From positions 1 to 32,529 of the forward strand of contig JAEELE010000046.1 of NCBI GenBank assembly GCA_016288755.1: a stretch of DNA of 32,529 nucleotides, given 5' to 3'. Shown here in pieces: positions 31,930 through 32,529 of the stretch. The notes under the pieces were generated by a model, which saw nothing but the letters and a program-made list of their open reading frames with translations, had not been told where the DNA came from and did not search any database. Position 1 is the stretch's first letter. Each line of letters begins with the position of its first letter. The DNA is from Oscillospiraceae bacterium (lineage in GTDB: Bacteria > Bacillota > Clostridia > Oscillospirales > Ruminococcaceae). The position numbers and the translations under genes are program-made.

Positions 31930-32529
31930 ATGACAGTGATAGAAGAACTCATGGCAACCGTCAGGGCACAACAACATACGATTGAGGTTCTGACCATTAA
32001 ATTGGAAGAGACCAGTGCTAAGCTCGAAAAAGCCAATGCCAGAATTGCGGAGTTGGAAGAGCAGCTGCATAAAGACAGTCACAACAGCAGCAAACCACCG
32101 TCTTCTGACGGCTATGAAAAGCCTTCACCGAAAAGCCAGCGGAAAAAGAGCGGCAGAAAAGCAGGTGGTCAGACCGGGCACAAGGGGCATCATATGATGC
32201 TTGACAATCCCGACCGTGTCGAAACAGTATATCCGCACCACTGCGCGAATTGTCCTCACAGAGCTCATTGCGGCAAATTAAAGATACACGACACCTGCTA
32301 TACTGTTGATGTAGAGATCAGAAAAGAAACTGTCAAATACGAGATCATGGAATGTAATTGCGGCGGCGTACAGGAAGCCGCAAAGCGTCCTGCCGGTATC
32401 AGCGGATCCGTTACATACGGAAACCGCCTGAAAGCTCTTGTATGCGTTCTGAGTACCAAGGGAATGGTGGCGATAAAGAACCTCTGCGAGATCATTCACG
32501 GTCTGACCGGCATCAAGCTCGGCACCGGC
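31930..32529 (+). CDS. tnpC: IS66-family transposase (TnpC), N-terminal part, runs off the window
   Basis: The frame is open from ATG 31930 to the last base (200 codons). The N-terminus is a leucine-zipper coiled coil (LTIKLEETSAKLEKANARIA), followed by the IS66 signature HNSSKPPSSDGYEK, a basic KSGRKAGGQTGHKGHH stretch and a zinc-finger region (HHCANCPHRAHC, ECNCGG). The DDE catalytic domain lies beyond the edge. AAAAGGG precedes the ATG. IS66 members often carry tnpA and tnpB as well; neither is seen upstream here, so this may be a single-gene type. Confidence 0.93.
   Translation, partial: MTVIEELMATVRAQQHTIEVLTIKLEETSAKLEKANARIAELEEQLHKDSHNSSKPPSSDGYEKPSPKSQRKKSGRKAGGQTGHKGHHMMLDNPDRVETVYPHHCANCPHRAHCGKLKIHDTCYTVDVEIRKETVKYEIMECNCGGVQEAAKRPAGISGSVTYGNRLKALVCVLSTKGMVAIKNLCEIIHGLTGIKLGTG

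Overview
The window looks like chromosome of a cellulosome-forming gut or rumen Firmicute of the Ruminococcus / Oscillospiraceae type. Two secreted carbohydrate-active enzymes carry type I dockerins, housekeeping genes are GC-rich with strong Shine-Dalgarno sites, and the order DUF512 radical SAM - der - plsY - gpsA is typical of Clostridia. The genus is an inference. No tRNA, rRNA or CRISPR array was seen.

Layout. 1-2800: 3' end of pyruvate phosphate dikinase; a small XRE repressor divergent from a zinc-ribbon/CFI-box protein across a near-perfect operator-promoter; a DUF3789 micro-protein; an 18-codon peptide gene with its own promoter, SD and terminator; a DUF4250 gene. 2787-6261: two overlapping genes for a heterodimeric ABC exporter with one degenerate nucleotide-binding domain. 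6262-6746: no gene, but a repeat-rich spacer. 6747-17210: pgi, a P-loop protein, yceD-rpmF, a small unknown, the DUF512 protein, a repeat tract followed by a membrane GIY-YIG protein and a two-helix membrane protein, then der, plsY, gpsA, an esterase and a small kinase-like protein. 17302-18338: rplM-rpsI with a candidate L13 leader.

About 18375-23160 is an AT-richer integrative element downstream of rpsI. It holds a Tn916-type tyrosine integrase, a DUF6076-like zinc-ribbon protein, a divergent control region with operator-like repeats, a small HTH protein, an excisionase-like protein, a Rep_trans-like initiator and a protein with an apparently inactivated DnaQ-type exonuclease fold. Directly to its right lies a CE12 rhamnogalacturonan acetylesterase that has lost its N-terminal half and is joined in frame to transposase-like sequence.

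23866-31711 is a locus for rhamnogalacturonan I (pectin) breakdown: the broken CE12 esterase, a dockerin-bearing PL11 lyase, a short AraC-type regulator, a large regulator joining a LacI-type sensor, a degenerate GGDEF domain and an AraC DNA-binding domain, and a dockerin-bearing GH43 enzyme with a CBM-like module. The window ends inside an IS66-family transposase gene. The most unusual items are the 18-residue peptide unit, the operator-promoter at 1098-1148, the integrative element with its pseudo-exonuclease, and the chimeric esterase.
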